Shown: positions 41,901-51,760 of the stretch, in pieces
How positions within the stretch are numbered: position 1 is the first letter of the stretch
How the letters are laid out: each line of letters opens with the position of its first letter
NCBI RefSeq assembly: GCF_041381155.1
Contig: NC_091138.1
Coordinates: 20,089,255 to 20,153,254 of the forward strand
Direction: 5' to 3'
Source of the DNA: Argopecten irradians
Lineage: Eukaryota; Mollusca; Bivalvia; Pectinida; Pectinidae
Length of the DNA stretch: 64,000 nt
The notes under the pieces: generated by a model
Databases searched by the model: none
Seen by the model: the letters and a program-made list of their open reading frames with translations, nothing else
Told to the model about the DNA's origin: nothing
Position numbers and translations under genes: made by a program

Positions 41901-44323
41901 ATCAATATATTTATATGTAATCAGTCTAATTATTATACAGTTGGTATTAACCTCAATCATTGACCCAAACTTACACAACTCTAAGACCTTGTTTACTGTT
42001 ATTGTGAAGCAGTTTGTTGATCCTGACTAAAATTTCACGTTTGGAGAACTCATAGTCTTACCAGTATGCCATAATGGTCCTGCTGACTTGGTTAAACAAG
42101 AATGAATATATGAACACGTATTTTTTTTTAATTTTAGGATTTTTCCCAAAGGATTGGTATTAGATTTTTTTTAAAGGAAGTAATGAAAGTATAATTATAA
42201 TAAATTTTCTATTGATAATCTATTAGACTAGATTATTTTCTCATCAAATCTGTAAAAGGCAATAGATATCAGAGGTTATTTCAATTTCCCATCTTCTTTT
42301 CAAGCTGTATACATGCTTTACATATTCCTATCACCATGGACCTATCTCTTCTGAATTAAACATTATACACACAAAACCACTTGATCACACTATTTCAAAA
42401 GAATCTGTCACTCCACTTACACTATTTAAATCAATATTTCAGACATGATCTAGACAATGTGGCACATTTAATGACTACAGCACATTCATATAAATATGTA
42501 CCCATAAACACATCTCAACATAAAGACAAGATTAAATATTGTGAACCAACCATACCTTCATGTAGGATAGATCAATTAAACAAGTACATTTACACAATTA
42601 TGTTCCAGATCTATCTATTTTTTCTATTTTATTATTTTTTCTTTACAAAGGTGTCGGTGTATATATGAGAATCAAAAACCTGTCGCATAAGGTGTATCTA
42701 TCCAAAAGAGCATGACCAAGAGTGCAAGATTCTGTTTATCATTAACAGGGCTTTGAATTTGGGAAAATGTGCGACAAAACCAGGATTTGGAAAAAATTAT
42801 GAAATATGAAATAAAGCATAACAAATAAGATTTTTTATTTCCAGTGTAGTTTATGTACTTTTCTGAAGCCAATTCACAAATATTTAAGGTCTTAACCAAC
42901 TAAGTTCATGTAATATTTTTATATAGTTTACAAGAAATTTTGATTTTGGGAAATTTAAGGTTTGAATTGGGAAAAATTTAGAGGTTTTGCCATGGGGAAT
43001 GGGGCCGATTTTCGGCCCCAAATCATGTTGAAAAAAAGCCCTGATTAAAAATGTTTTCTGCTTCATTGTGACATCAAAACAATAGCTTCTTATATGTATA
43101 GTGAAATAGATTGGTATCAATTTTGGTTAGAAAATGGTTCAAGTTTGAAACTGAAGGAGATATGAAGAAATCTTTTAGTTAAAATACATACTCTATATAT
43201 ATAGTTCTTGTACAAAGATAAAGATCTCGGCACATTAACCCGATTCCTAATGGATTGTAATAGGTAAGGTTGAACCTATTGACATACATTTAACTACTTC
43301 AGTCTCTCTTAACATTAAATATTGATATGAAATGTATACCATAGGTTGTTAAAAGGGTTTTTGTAAGAAACTTCAAGCAAATTTGGAATCTAATTTCCTT
43401 TTTACCAGTATATTTTAAAAGTAATTTTAAAGTTGTAAAGGGCAATATTATTATTTCATACCAATATTAAAACAGCTATCCATGTTCACTTCAATTTTCT
43501 TAAATGGAACTTTATTATCAGTACTTTCCTAATTATATATATCCATGTAGAACTATATTATACTGTATTTCTTCAAGCCAAATGGGTCGTCCCACAAATT
43601 CCATTAAAAATATATTGTACTAGAACTTTACAAAATCAGGAGCTTTTACCAAGAATTTTTATACATTATTTCATGAAATTTATGGATAAAAGAAAACTCT
43701 TTTTCATTTGTATCTCATATTGTTTATTTTGAACCTTCATGATTGTGGTGACCAAAATTTATTTCCATAATATTAACTTAAAAGTCATACGTTTTTAAGA
43801 GTTTAATTAAATTATTTACCTATCACTAAAGAATCCTTCCCATGCAAATCAAATGTCGTCATCAAATTTAATGAAGTTTAGCATGGATTAATTAATTAAG
43901 GTATATATCACAGTAATAAATAGACTAAATAGCTATATCATTCGAAGATGTTTGGTTAATGTTAATACGTCATCTGTATAATCCTTTCTATAATCCCATG
44001 GCTGTCATCTTAATTAGTTTCCTTACCAAATTTAATTAATTAGTTAAAAACTTAATTGAAAGTAACCTGGTGCCTTTTAAATTTCCTAGTAGGCTGCACT
44101 CTGAAAACAGTCCTATAACTTTCAAACCTTCCTAATTTTCTACATCAAGTAAGCAAGATAGATCTATTTCATTTCTGTAACTTGTTAAGTAATGGACTTA
44201 CAGGCAATAAGGTTTCTCACTCACACCAAATCTTAATGAAACTACTGTGTATTGGGTCTATAAAATGGGTATACCCACCGTAAGAGTTTGCTCTCCTCCA
44301 CCTTTGGTTTTCGTGTCTGCCAT
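13004..44323 (-). CDS. Kinesin-like protein KIF19, complete, 20 exons
   Basis: A 935-residue kinesin-8 family motor; human KIF19 is about 1,000 residues. Family members walk to microtubule plus ends and depolymerise them, limiting motile-cilium length at the tip. Exons in transcript order: 44279-44323, 41306-41386, 30433-30546, 25256-25343, 24062-24219, 21505-21630, 20820-21099, 20356-20540, 19854-20007, 19433-19529, 18119-18196, 17863-17921, 17501-17685, 16000-16213, 15632-15750, 15189-15289, 14433-14970, 14127-14163, 13780-13815, 13004-13116. Every intron is GT-AG, every junction keeps phase, and the sum is 2,808 bases ending in TGA. The motor domain covers residues 15-365, coiled coil about 365-640, and a basic Ser-rich tail follows. 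KIF19 is favoured over KIF18 by MVVLMDP (43-49), the P-loop context and similarity along the stalk. DNAI2, another ciliary gene, lies upstream on the same strand. Confidence 0.95.
13492..13507. repeat. Poly-C tract
   Basis: Sixteen C residues in a row in KIF19 intron 19. A similar run of twelve lies at 15556-15567 in intron 15. Both are prone to length error in sequencing. Confidence 0.9.
15189..20007 (-). CDS. KIF19 exons 9-16: neck and coiled-coil stalk
   Basis: Exon 9 starts [15 protein letters not shown], the family-typical neck just after the motor. Exons 10-14 are rich in Glu, Lys, Leu and Gln in heptad-like spacing and should form coiled coils; [15 protein letters not shown] in exon 14 closely matches human KIF19. 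Exon 15 holds [15 protein letters not shown]. Exon 16 can end at 15189 (donor GTATGT) or less likely at a weaker GT six bases further upstream in the transcript; the first is preferred because its donor is better. Two copies of one mobile element lie in introns 10 and 13. Confidence 0.9.
16564..17187. mobile_element. Non-autonomous element, copy A (short form), KIF19 intron 13
   Basis: Shares two blocks of near-identical sequence with copy B at 18544: the left about 200 bases and the right about 375. Near the left end lies AGGGCCCCGC and at the right end its reverse complement GCGGGGCCCT, so the ends are partly inverted. The right part carries a GGAC/GGACGGAC simple-sequence run before the conserved terminus with ACCCGCATCTCGATGCGGG, itself a small hairpin. 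It has no coding capacity. Confidence 0.8.
17342..17400 (-). mobile_element. SINE tail fragment
   Basis: TTTTAACGTCCTATTAATAG followed by CCAGGGTCATGTAAGGACG is the reverse complement of the shared 3' domain of the SINEs at 38707 and 53575. The tRNA-like head is absent. It lies in KIF19 intron 13 beside copy A. Confidence 0.55.
18544..19396. mobile_element. Non-autonomous element, copy B (long form), KIF19 intron 10
   Basis: The outer blocks match copy A almost base for base, in the same orientation. In the middle, where copy A has about 50 bases, copy B has about 275, including a diverged duplicate of the downstream TTGTTTAATTCTGAACAACT segment. The near identity suggests recent activity or local copying. 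Confidence 0.8.
20356..30546 (-). CDS. KIF19 exons 3-8: catalytic core of the motor
   Basis: Exon 3 (30433-30546) starts [14 protein letters not shown]. Exon 4 (25256-25343) and exon 5 (24062-24219) together make the P-loop GATGAGKT (residues 107-114), which binds ATP phosphates; kinesins usually have Ser where this one has the second Ala. Exon 5 also carries a repeated heptad (MERTRED twice, 138-151). Exon 6 (21505-21630) holds [10 protein letters not shown]. Exon 7 (20820-21099) holds switch I SSRSH (227-231), switch II DLAGSE (260-265) and the microtubule-facing [17 protein letters not shown]. Exon 8 (20356-20540) holds [15 protein letters not shown] and HISPAS, and ends the motor near [10 protein letters not shown]. 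Confidence 0.94.
23390..23790. repeat. Old diverged copy of the repeat at 24410
   Basis: Contains degraded versions of the unit marked by AAATTCAAGATGGC and GACCCCTTCTGTACTCTCTGAG, with two recognisable units (about 23587 and 23643). It lies in KIF19 intron 5. Confidence 0.55.
23913..24140. repeat. Local duplications at the end of KIF19 exon 5
   Basis: An 82-bp unit is present twice (donor copies at 24057-24062 and 23975-23980), with part of a third at 23913-23940. Each full unit includes the last 40-odd bases of exon 5, its GTAAGT donor and the first intron bases. Beside it, within the exon, a 21-bp unit is repeated twice (about 24096-24137). Both repeat types share the junction TCCTCCCTGGT. 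Confidence 0.9.
24410..25185. mobile_element. Internally repetitive dispersed element, KIF19 intron 4
   Basis: Four units of 141-157 bp are marked by CAAGATGG-type motifs at about 24513, 24667, 24808 and 24965. Each also carries CATCTTGTTGACC-like and AGATCCCTTCAGTACT-like segments. The element opens near CAAGAGATCCCAGAGGGATC and closes with an ACGGACGGAAAGACAG tract. No coding capacity. Confidence 0.7.
25344..30432 (-). other. KIF19 intron 3 (5.1 kb)
   Basis: No additional exon was found. It contains a 24-base TA-rich palindrome with centre ACATGT near 29885, and scattered open frames such as 28320-28658 that have no splice context. Confidence 0.6.
31250..31660. mobile_element. Dispersed repeat fragment
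   Basis: Opens near CAAGAGACTCAGAGGACCTG and contains two related segments with CCAAATTTGGTTACATTCCAT (about 31456) and CCAAATTTGATTACATTCCAT (about 31612). It resembles the element at 24410 at its left end, where both start with CAAGAGA. Non-coding. Confidence 0.5.
35125..35202. repeat. 37-bp tandem duplication
   Basis: Two identical units starting CCTTAACCATATTTTTCTAG, at 35125 and 35162. The absence of differences suggests a recent event. Confidence 0.9.
36493..36665. mobile_element. MITE with AGGGCTTTTTC inverted ends
   Basis: The left end AGGGCTTTTTC and the right end GAAAAAGCCCT are reverse complements, with CAGGG-type termini as in hAT transposons. The interior is AT-rich with GGGGC runs, like the MITE at 42746. 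No open frame. Confidence 0.6.
38707..38935 (+). mobile_element. tRNA-derived SINE, nearly full length
   Basis: The head has GTGGACAAGTGGTTTAAATG (A-box-like) and GGGTTATTTAGTTGAAATCC (degraded B-box region). The body has TCTCTGGGTACTTTGGCTTT and the tail GGCTGTTAATTGGATGTTAA. This matches a SINE layout I recall as common in bivalves. It is too diverged to be a functional tRNA. Confidence 0.65.
40430..40600. promoter_or_regulatory. CpG-dense patch in KIF19 intron 2
   Basis: A short GC- and CpG-rich island stands out from AT-rich surroundings. It contains GCGCCTGCGC (40557-40566), which fits an NRF1 site, plus CGCCGGCGG and AACGTCACGG. It may be an internal promoter; the strand cannot be decided from sequence. 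Confidence 0.35.
41306..44323 (-). CDS. KIF19 exons 1-2: start of motor domain
   Basis: Exon 1 (44279-44323) encodes [15 protein letters not shown]. Exon 2 (41306-41386) begins [14 protein letters not shown], the first motor-domain strand with the RxRP motif that contacts the nucleotide base. Both exons are phase 0. Intron 1 (41387-44278, 2.9 kb) contains a MITE at 42746-43043. Other minus-strand frames in it, for example 41697-41978, are unrelated to kinesins. Confidence 0.93.
42746..43043. mobile_element. MITE with CAGGGCTTT inverted ends, KIF19 intron 1
   Basis: The left end CAGGGCTTT and right end AAAGCCCTG are inverted copies. ATTAA flanks both sides as a possible short target duplication. 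It is the same family as 36493-36665, with diagnostic AATGGGGCC near the right side. The CAGGG termini point to a hAT-type origin. Confidence 0.6.
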
Positions 44324-44720
44324 TACTCTAAGTTAATGTGTATTCCGTTATGTAGGTAATAACATGATCGCATGTACTACGATTGTGAAGAAAAACACCT
44401 TTGTAAAAACCTCTGTCCACTCCGCTCCGCTACGAATCAACCCGAAAATGGCGAACAGATATCAAGGCATTTCGATTAGAGAACGGCCGCACTAAACATA
44501 TCCTGTTTTCGGTCAGTCGTGTTCCCTTCGTATAAATCTGACCTCTTCCTACCAGAATACTTGGCTAACGGTTGTCTGTCATAACACCCGCAATACACAA
44601 CCACAGGTACACACTGACAGACGACAAACGTGTTGTGACAGCGCCACCGATACCTGTTACGCCTCGTCGAACACGAGAATCAATAAGCAATCAGCGAGAA
44701 GTTGGATGGTGATTCGCGGT
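44324..44720 (-). promoter_or_regulatory. KIF19 5' UTR and promoter region
   Basis: CpG density rises just upstream of the start codon and no TATA box is evident. GTTGTCTGTCATAAC (44571-44585) loosely resembles the X-box bound by RFX factors that switch on ciliary genes, but it departs from the consensus. The transcription start cannot be placed exactly. Confidence 0.4.
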
Positions 44721-45107
44721 AAAATTACTCCGCGGAGAAAAAAGTGCCGATTTTAGTGCTGGAATCAAGGTGATACGATCTACCCGAACAGTCGTTCTAG
44801 TTGTTACAAACACTAAAGTGTCAAGATTTAATGCGTTTTCTCGAATTTTTTATTTGCCGAACATTAGAAGCCCAACGAACATTCTTAAAATTCTCCATAG
44901 GAAAGCACTACATATGGGGAGGCTCCTGACCATTATAAAATATTTTAGTGCACTTGTGTCTTAGTGAGACAGATATATGAACTTATGGACGCAGTATGAT
45001 TACATTCTAACAAACATCTTGTATATTTAAAAGAAATAGAAATCTATATCTAATAGTAAAACTCGAACAGAAACATATAGAGATCGCATGGATGAGAATA
45101 AGTAAAC

Positions 45108-46060
45108 AGTTATATTCAGTTATCAATTTGGACCAACCAGAGTGCTCAAAGACCATTTTTAGACGTGTTATGGGTAGAGATAAAGAAACTATGTTAAAGT
45201 TTAAACCTATTCGACATGGTACTATAGTATTAACTACTTCTCAGATTTTTCGCTTCTCATGTGGTATATGGGATACACTTACCAGCACGTGTTCACGATC
45301 GCGATATGAACCTGCAGACCACCGGACTACGGTCTTGGTTACGTACAAATTGATCAGGAATCTGAAGATTTTTATGTCCTTCGTTACCCATGACCACTGC
45401 CGCGACCAGAGAGACCAATCACCTAATAATGTACCTTCAATCCATTGTTTCGTCATAATAATCAGAACTATCCAAATTCACTTTCGGATGTAGATTTTGC
45501 TACTACACTATGTTAATTATAAACATGGGATAAGAATTGTTTAAATGTATTTTAACAGAATATACAATGGTTGGAGTTTCAACTTAGGAATGACATCTAA
45601 ATTGTTGCTTATTCTAATGATCATCATTACATTTCATGTGTCTATAATTATGGTTACCGTTGTGATTATTGCATCTCTTCTCTGAATCTTCTTGGAAATA
45701 AGGGAAATGATTATTGCGTATAAAGGGACAATGATCAAAGAGATATGAGAATCAGTTATGAGAATTAGACCCACCAGAGTGCCCATAGACCATTTTAAGA
45801 AGTATTAATTTAAGGGTGTGATCTATATAAAAAAATCGGCAAATATCATATTCTACATAATACTATACAGATCGTTTGTATTGACAATAAAATATTTTTA
45901 AACTAAAAGACATAACCGATGTTTGATCTAGACCCCAAATACGTTTGAAATGGTCTATGTGCACTCTGTTGGGTCCATATTGATATAAACTGTAACTAAT
46001 TCTCAGATTCCTGTGGCACACTGGTGGGTCCATATTGATATAAACTGTAACTAATCTTCT
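45108..46060. repeat. Dispersed relatives of the satellite unit
   Basis: Related segments with the core GGACC(C)A(A/C)CCAGAGTGC...TAGACCATTT lie at 45140-45180 and 45765-45803 (plus orientation) and inverted at 45945-46060. The stretch 45729-45770 reads ACAATGATCAAAGAGATATG and then GAGAATCAGTTATGAG, which is a single diverged satellite monomer in the opposite orientation to the array. Confidence 0.65.
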
Positions 46061-46257
46061 CATATCCCTTTGACAATGATATCCTCTAAAACTGTAACTA
46101 ATCTTCTCATATCCCTATGACAATGATATCCTCTCAAACTGTAACTAATCTTCTCATATCCCTATGACAATGATGCCCTCTAAAACTGTAACTAATCTTC
46201 TCATATCTCTATGACAATGATACCCTCTAAAACTGTAACTAATCTTCTCATATCCCT
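46043..46257. repeat. 47-bp satellite, left segment
   Basis: About 4.5 units of the array, cut off from the main block by the insertion at 46255. The first unit grows directly out of a TGATATAAACTGTAACTAAT segment that also occurs once just before it (about 45980-46000). Confidence 0.93.
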
Positions 46258-47514
46258 ATATTTACACTTGCTAGGCTTGGTCACTATACGCTAATACTAG
46301 CCGATTTTGTTTACCATAACTGCATGGTAACATTGAACTTTGAACTTGCGTAAGGAAATGTTCTGTGCAACGTAATAGGACTACTTTTTTTAAAAGAAAC
46401 ACATGGCTTTGTTTACATTTTGACGAAACATTACGTGTATATTGATGTTTTTCATAGAATTTTGGAAAATTGTAAACAATATATACATGTTTTATATTTA
46501 TATATGATTCAAACAATTTTTAAATTAACAATTGTATAAAGAAACGGAAAAATATCCCGACCGGGGCGACGTGCTTTCATTTTTGTTTAAAATGATGGGT
46601 GTCAAATGTAAACATTACCTCTGTGCCTATGTTCGTCCAACGATCGAGCCTTTGGGGTGGACGGATGTGAGACCCTCTGATAGAGGTCAGTTATAAACAT
46701 ATCCTCTTGTCTTTGTTCTTTGAGTATTTAATCATGTGTATTATAAAACATGCACCGCTAATAATCCACGTGTTGACAGTTCCGCGTCACCACAAATACA
46801 TTGTATCCATCGAAAACAAGTGAAGTTGTTTCATCTATCGATGGCGATATGGATCTAAGCGTAGATCATATAATCACATGGCTCCCAAGGATGTAATATC
46901 GTCAAGTCAGACGACATCTCAAACACATTGAGCTACTTGAAAATCGGTGTTTTCACAACTTCGACAAACTAAAGTGTGTAAGCGTGCGTCAGCTTCGCCT
47001 CGCTGCACAAAACGGTCACCGAGTTCACACATGTTGCCGTGTACAAATTATTTATGTTATTACGTTATATATTAACTTTTAGCAAAATTGAATATATATT
47101 TAAAGTTCTGATCTGATTAAATAAAATTATCTCTGTAATTTACTTTGTTTGTCATGTTTATTTTACAATAAAATATTGAACTTTTTTGTCGTCGCGGATG
47201 AATAATTCTACCTTACGTGAAGAGTCATCATTCGCTGTTCAATTGAGTAAGCTCCTCCCACTTTTGACCGACTTTTATTGAATAATTACGTCACTTTCAA
47301 ATGACGATTTTATTGCATAAAATATAAATAAAAAGTCGTGTGAGTGTAAATATAGGAATTGGATTTCGTTTTTATGTTAACCATGCTTATATGGAGCAAT
47401 TCCTCTAAGAATATATTCAATATGGGGCGCGTTAGCGCCCCATATTGAATATATTCTTAGAGGAATTGCTCCATACAAGCATGGTTAACATAAAAACGAA
47501 ATCCAATCCCTATA
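46255..47514. mobile_element. Insertion in the satellite with inverted ends and a terminal palindrome
   Basis: The sequence breaks from the satellite after CATATCCCTAT and returns to it after AATCCCTATAT, so ATCCCTATAT flanks both sides like a target duplication. CCTATATTTACACT (46255-46268) and its exact reverse complement AGTGTAAATATAGG (47343-47356) form 14-bp inverted ends about 1.1 kb apart. The palindrome at 47351-47514 follows. The interior is far more CpG-rich than its surroundings and encodes no recognisable protein. It may be a non-autonomous DNA transposon. Confidence 0.65.
47351..47514. repeat. 164-bp near-perfect palindrome
   Basis: Arms 47351-47430 and 47435-47514 (80 bases each) differ at two positions and are separated by GTTA. 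The centre is GGGGCGC-GTTA-GCGCCCC. It would extrude as a very stable hairpin. Confidence 0.95.
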
Positions 47515-50500
47515 TGTCAATGATACCCTCTAAAACTGTAACTAATCTTCTCATATCTCTATGACAATGATACCCTCTAAAACTGTAACTAATCTTCTCA
47601 TATCCCTATGTCAATGATACCCTCTAAAACTGTAACTAATCTTCTCATATCCCTATGTCAATGATACCCTCTAAAACTGTAACTAATCTTCTCATATCCC
47701 TATGTCAATGATACCCTCTAAAACTGTAACTAATCTTCTCATATCCCTATGTCAATGATACCCTCTAAAACTGTAACTAATCTTCTCATATCCCTATGTC
47801 AATGATACCCTCTAAAACTGTAACTAATCTTCTCATATCCCTATGACAATGATACCCTCTAAAACTGTAACTAATCTTATCATATCCCTATGTCAATGAT
47901 ACCCTCTAAAACTGTAACTAATCTTATCATATCCCTATGACAATGATATCCTCTAAAACTGTAACTAATCTTCTCATATCTCTATGACAATGATACCCTC
48001 TAAAACTGTAACTAATCTTCTCATATCCCTATGACAATGATATCCTCTAAAACTGTAACTAATCTTCTCATATCCCTATGACAATGATACCCTCTAAAAC
48101 TGTAACTAATCTTCTCATATCCCTATGACAATGATATCCTCTAAAACTGTAACTAATCTTCTCATATCTCTATGACAATGATACCCTCTAAAACTGTAAC
48201 TAATCTTCTCATATCCCTATGACAATGATATCCTCTAAAACTGTAACTAATCTTCTCATATCCCTATGACAATGATACCCTCTAAAACTGTAACTAATCT
48301 TCTCATATCCCTATGACAATGATATCCTCTAAAACTGTAACTAATCTTATCATATCTCTATGACAATGATACCCTCTAAAACTGTAACTAATCTTCTCAT
48401 ATCTCTATGACAATGATACCCTCTAAAACTGTAACTAATCTTATCATATCCCTATGACAATGATACCCTCTAAAACTGTAACTAATCTTCTCATATCCCT
48501 ATGACAATGATATCCTCTAAAACTGTAACTAATCTTCTCATATCTCTATGACAATGATATCCTCTAAAACTGTAACTAATCTTCTCATATCCCTATGACA
48601 ATGATATCCTCTAAAACTGTAACTAATCTTCTCATATCCCTATGACAATGATACCCTCTAAAACTGTAACTAATCTTCTCATATCCCTATGACAATGATA
48701 CCCTCTAAAACTGTAACTAATCTTCTCATATCTCTATGACAATGATACCCTCTAAAACTGTAACTAATCTTCTCATATCTCTATGACAATGATACCCTCT
48801 AAAACTGTAACTAATCTTCTCATATCTCTATGACAATGATACCCTCTAAAACTGTAACTAATCTTCTCATATCTCTATGACAATGATACCCTCTAAAACT
48901 GTAACTAATCTTCTCATATCCCTATGACAATGTTACCCTCTAAAACTGTAACTAATCTTCTCATATCCCTATGACAATGATATCCTCTAAAACTGTAACT
49001 AATCTTCTCATATCCCTATGACAATGATACCCTCTAAAACTGTAACTAATCTTCTCATATCCCTATGACAATGATATCCTCTAAAACTGTAACTAATCTT
49101 CTCATATCCCTATGACAATGATAATGACAATGATACTCTCTAAAACTGTAACTAATCTTCTCATATCCCTATGACAATGATATCCTCTAAAACTGTAACT
49201 AATCTTCTCATATCCCTATGACAATGATAATGACAATGATACTCTCTAAAACTGTAACTAATCTTCTCATATCCCTATGACAATGATACCCTCTAAAACT
49301 GTAACTAATCTTCTCATATCCCTATGACAATGATACCCTCTAAAACTGTAACTAATCTTCTCATATCCCTATGACAATGATACCCTCTAAAACTGTAACT
49401 AATCTTCTCATATCTCTATGACAATGATATCCTCTAAAACTGTAACTAATCTTCTCATATCCCTATGACAATGATACCCTCTAAAACTGTAACTAATCTT
49501 CTCATATCCCTATGACAATGATATCCTCTAAAACTGTAACTAATCTTCTCATATCCCTATGACAATGATATCCTCTAAAACTGTAACTAATCTTCTCATA
49601 TCCCTATGACAATGATACCCTCTAAAACTGTAACTAATCTTCTCATATCCCTATGACAATGATACCCTCTAAAACTGTAACTAATCTTCTCATATCCCTA
49701 TGACAATGATATCCTCTAAAACTGTAACTAATCTTCTCATATCCCTATGACAATGATACCCTCTAAAACTGTAACTAATCTTCTCATATCCCTATGACAA
49801 TGATATCCTCTAAAACTGTAACTAATCTTCTCATATCCCTATGACAATGATATCCTCTAAAACTGTAACTAATCTTCTCATATCTCTATGACAATGATAT
49901 CCTCTAAAACTGTAACTAATCTTCTCATATCCCTATGACAATGATACCCTCTAAAACTGTAACTAATCTTCTCATATCCCTATGACAATGATATCCTCTA
50001 AAACTGTAACTAATCTTCTCATATCCCTATGACAATGATAATGACAATGATACCCTCTAAAACTGTAACTAATCTTCTCATATCCCTATGACAATGATAC
50101 CCTCTAAAACTGTAACTAATCTTCTCATATCCCTATGACAATGATACCCTCTAAAACTGTAACTAATCTTCTCATATCCCTATGACAATGATATCCTCTA
50201 AAACTGTAACTAATCTTCTCATATCTCTATGACAATGATACCCTCTAAAACTGTAACTAATCTTCTCATATCCCTATGACAATGATACCCTCTAAAACTG
50301 TAACTAATCTTCTCATATCTCTATGACAATGATACCCTCTAAAACTGTAACTAATCTTCTCATATCCCTATGACAATGATACCCTCTAAAACTGTAACTA
50401 ATCTTCTCATATCTCTATGACAATGATACCCCTCTAAAACTGTAACTAATCTTCTCATATCTCTATGACAATGATACCCTCTAAAACTGTAACTAATCTT

Positions 50501-51760
50501 CTCATATCCCTATGACAATGATACCCTCTAAAACTGTAACTAATCTTCTCATATCCCTATGACAATGATATACCTCTAAAACTGTAACTAATCTTCTCAT
50601 ATCTCTATGACAATGATACCCTCTAAAACTGTAACTAATCTTCTCATATCTCTATGACAATGATACCCTCTAAAACTGTAACTAATCTTCTCATATCTCT
50701 ATGACAATGATACCCTCTAAAACTGTAACTAATCTTCTCATATCCTATGACAATGATACCCTCTAAAACTGTAAACTAATCTTCTCATATCTCTATGACA
50801 ATGATACCCTCTAAAACTGTAACTAATCTTCTCATATCTCTATGACAATGATACCCTCTAAAACTGTAACTAATCTTCTCATATCCCTATGACAATGATA
50901 CCCTCTAAAACTGTAACTAATCTTCTCATATCTCTATGACAATGATACCCTCTAAAACTGTAACTAATCTTCTCATATCCCTATGACAATAATACCCTCT
51001 AAAACTGTAACTAATCTTCTCATATCTCTATGACAATGATACCCTCTAAAACTGTAACTAATCTTCTCATATCTCTATGACAATAATACCCTCTAAAACT
51101 GTAACTAATCTTCTCATATCCCTATGACAATAATACCCTCTAAAACTGTAACTAATCTTCTCATATCCCTATGACAATGTTACCCTCTAAAACTGTAACT
51201 AATCTTATCATATCTCTATGACAATGTTACCCTCTAAAACTGTAACTAATCTTATCATATCCCTATGACAATGATATCCTCTAAAACTGTAACTAATCTT
51301 CTCATATCTCTATGACAATGTTACCCTCTAAAACTGTAACTAATCTTCTCATATCCCTATGACAATGTTACCCTCTAAAACTGTAACTAATCTTCTCATA
51401 TCCCTATGACAATGTTACCCTCTAAAACTGTAACTAATCTTCTCATATCCCTATGACAATGTTACCCTCTAAAACTGTAACTAATCTTATCATATCTCTA
51501 TGACAATGTTACCCTCTAAAACTGTAACTAATCTTCTCATATCCCTATGACAATGTTACCCTCTAAAACTGTAACTAATCTTCTCATATCCCTATGACAA
51601 TGATACCCTCTAAAACTGTAACTAATCTTCTCATATCCCTATGACAATGATACCCTCTAAAACTGTAACTAATCTTCTCATATCTCTATGACAATGATAC
51701 CCTCTATACTAAAACTGTAACTAATCTTCTCATATCTCTATGACAATGATACCCTCTAAG
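47509..51760. repeat. 47-bp satellite, main block
   Basis: About 90 units follow each other. The unit contains CTCTAAAACTGTAACTAATC, then TTCTCATATCCCTATGACAA, then TGATACC. Variable sites fall into blocks: ATGTCAATG dominates the first few hundred bases, GACAATGAT the middle, and GACAATGTT about 51175-51590. A 12-base insertion GATAATGACAAT occurs at about 49120, 49226 and 50038. The unit length is not a multiple of three and stops occur in every frame, so it is not coding. Confidence 0.97.

Noticed and set aside
41697..41978. 93-residue minus-strand frame in KIF19 intron 1
   Set aside because: AT-rich, Ile/Tyr/Lys-heavy translation with no similarity to kinesins and no splice sites joining phase.
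45092..45493. 133-residue plus-strand frame
   Set aside because: It covers the dispersed repeat related to the satellite seed and overlaps an opposite frame of equal quality; no protein family recognised.
47509..51760. CRISPR-like regular repeat array
   Set aside because: Units are contiguous with no unique spacers, the host is an animal and no cas genes exist; it is a satellite.
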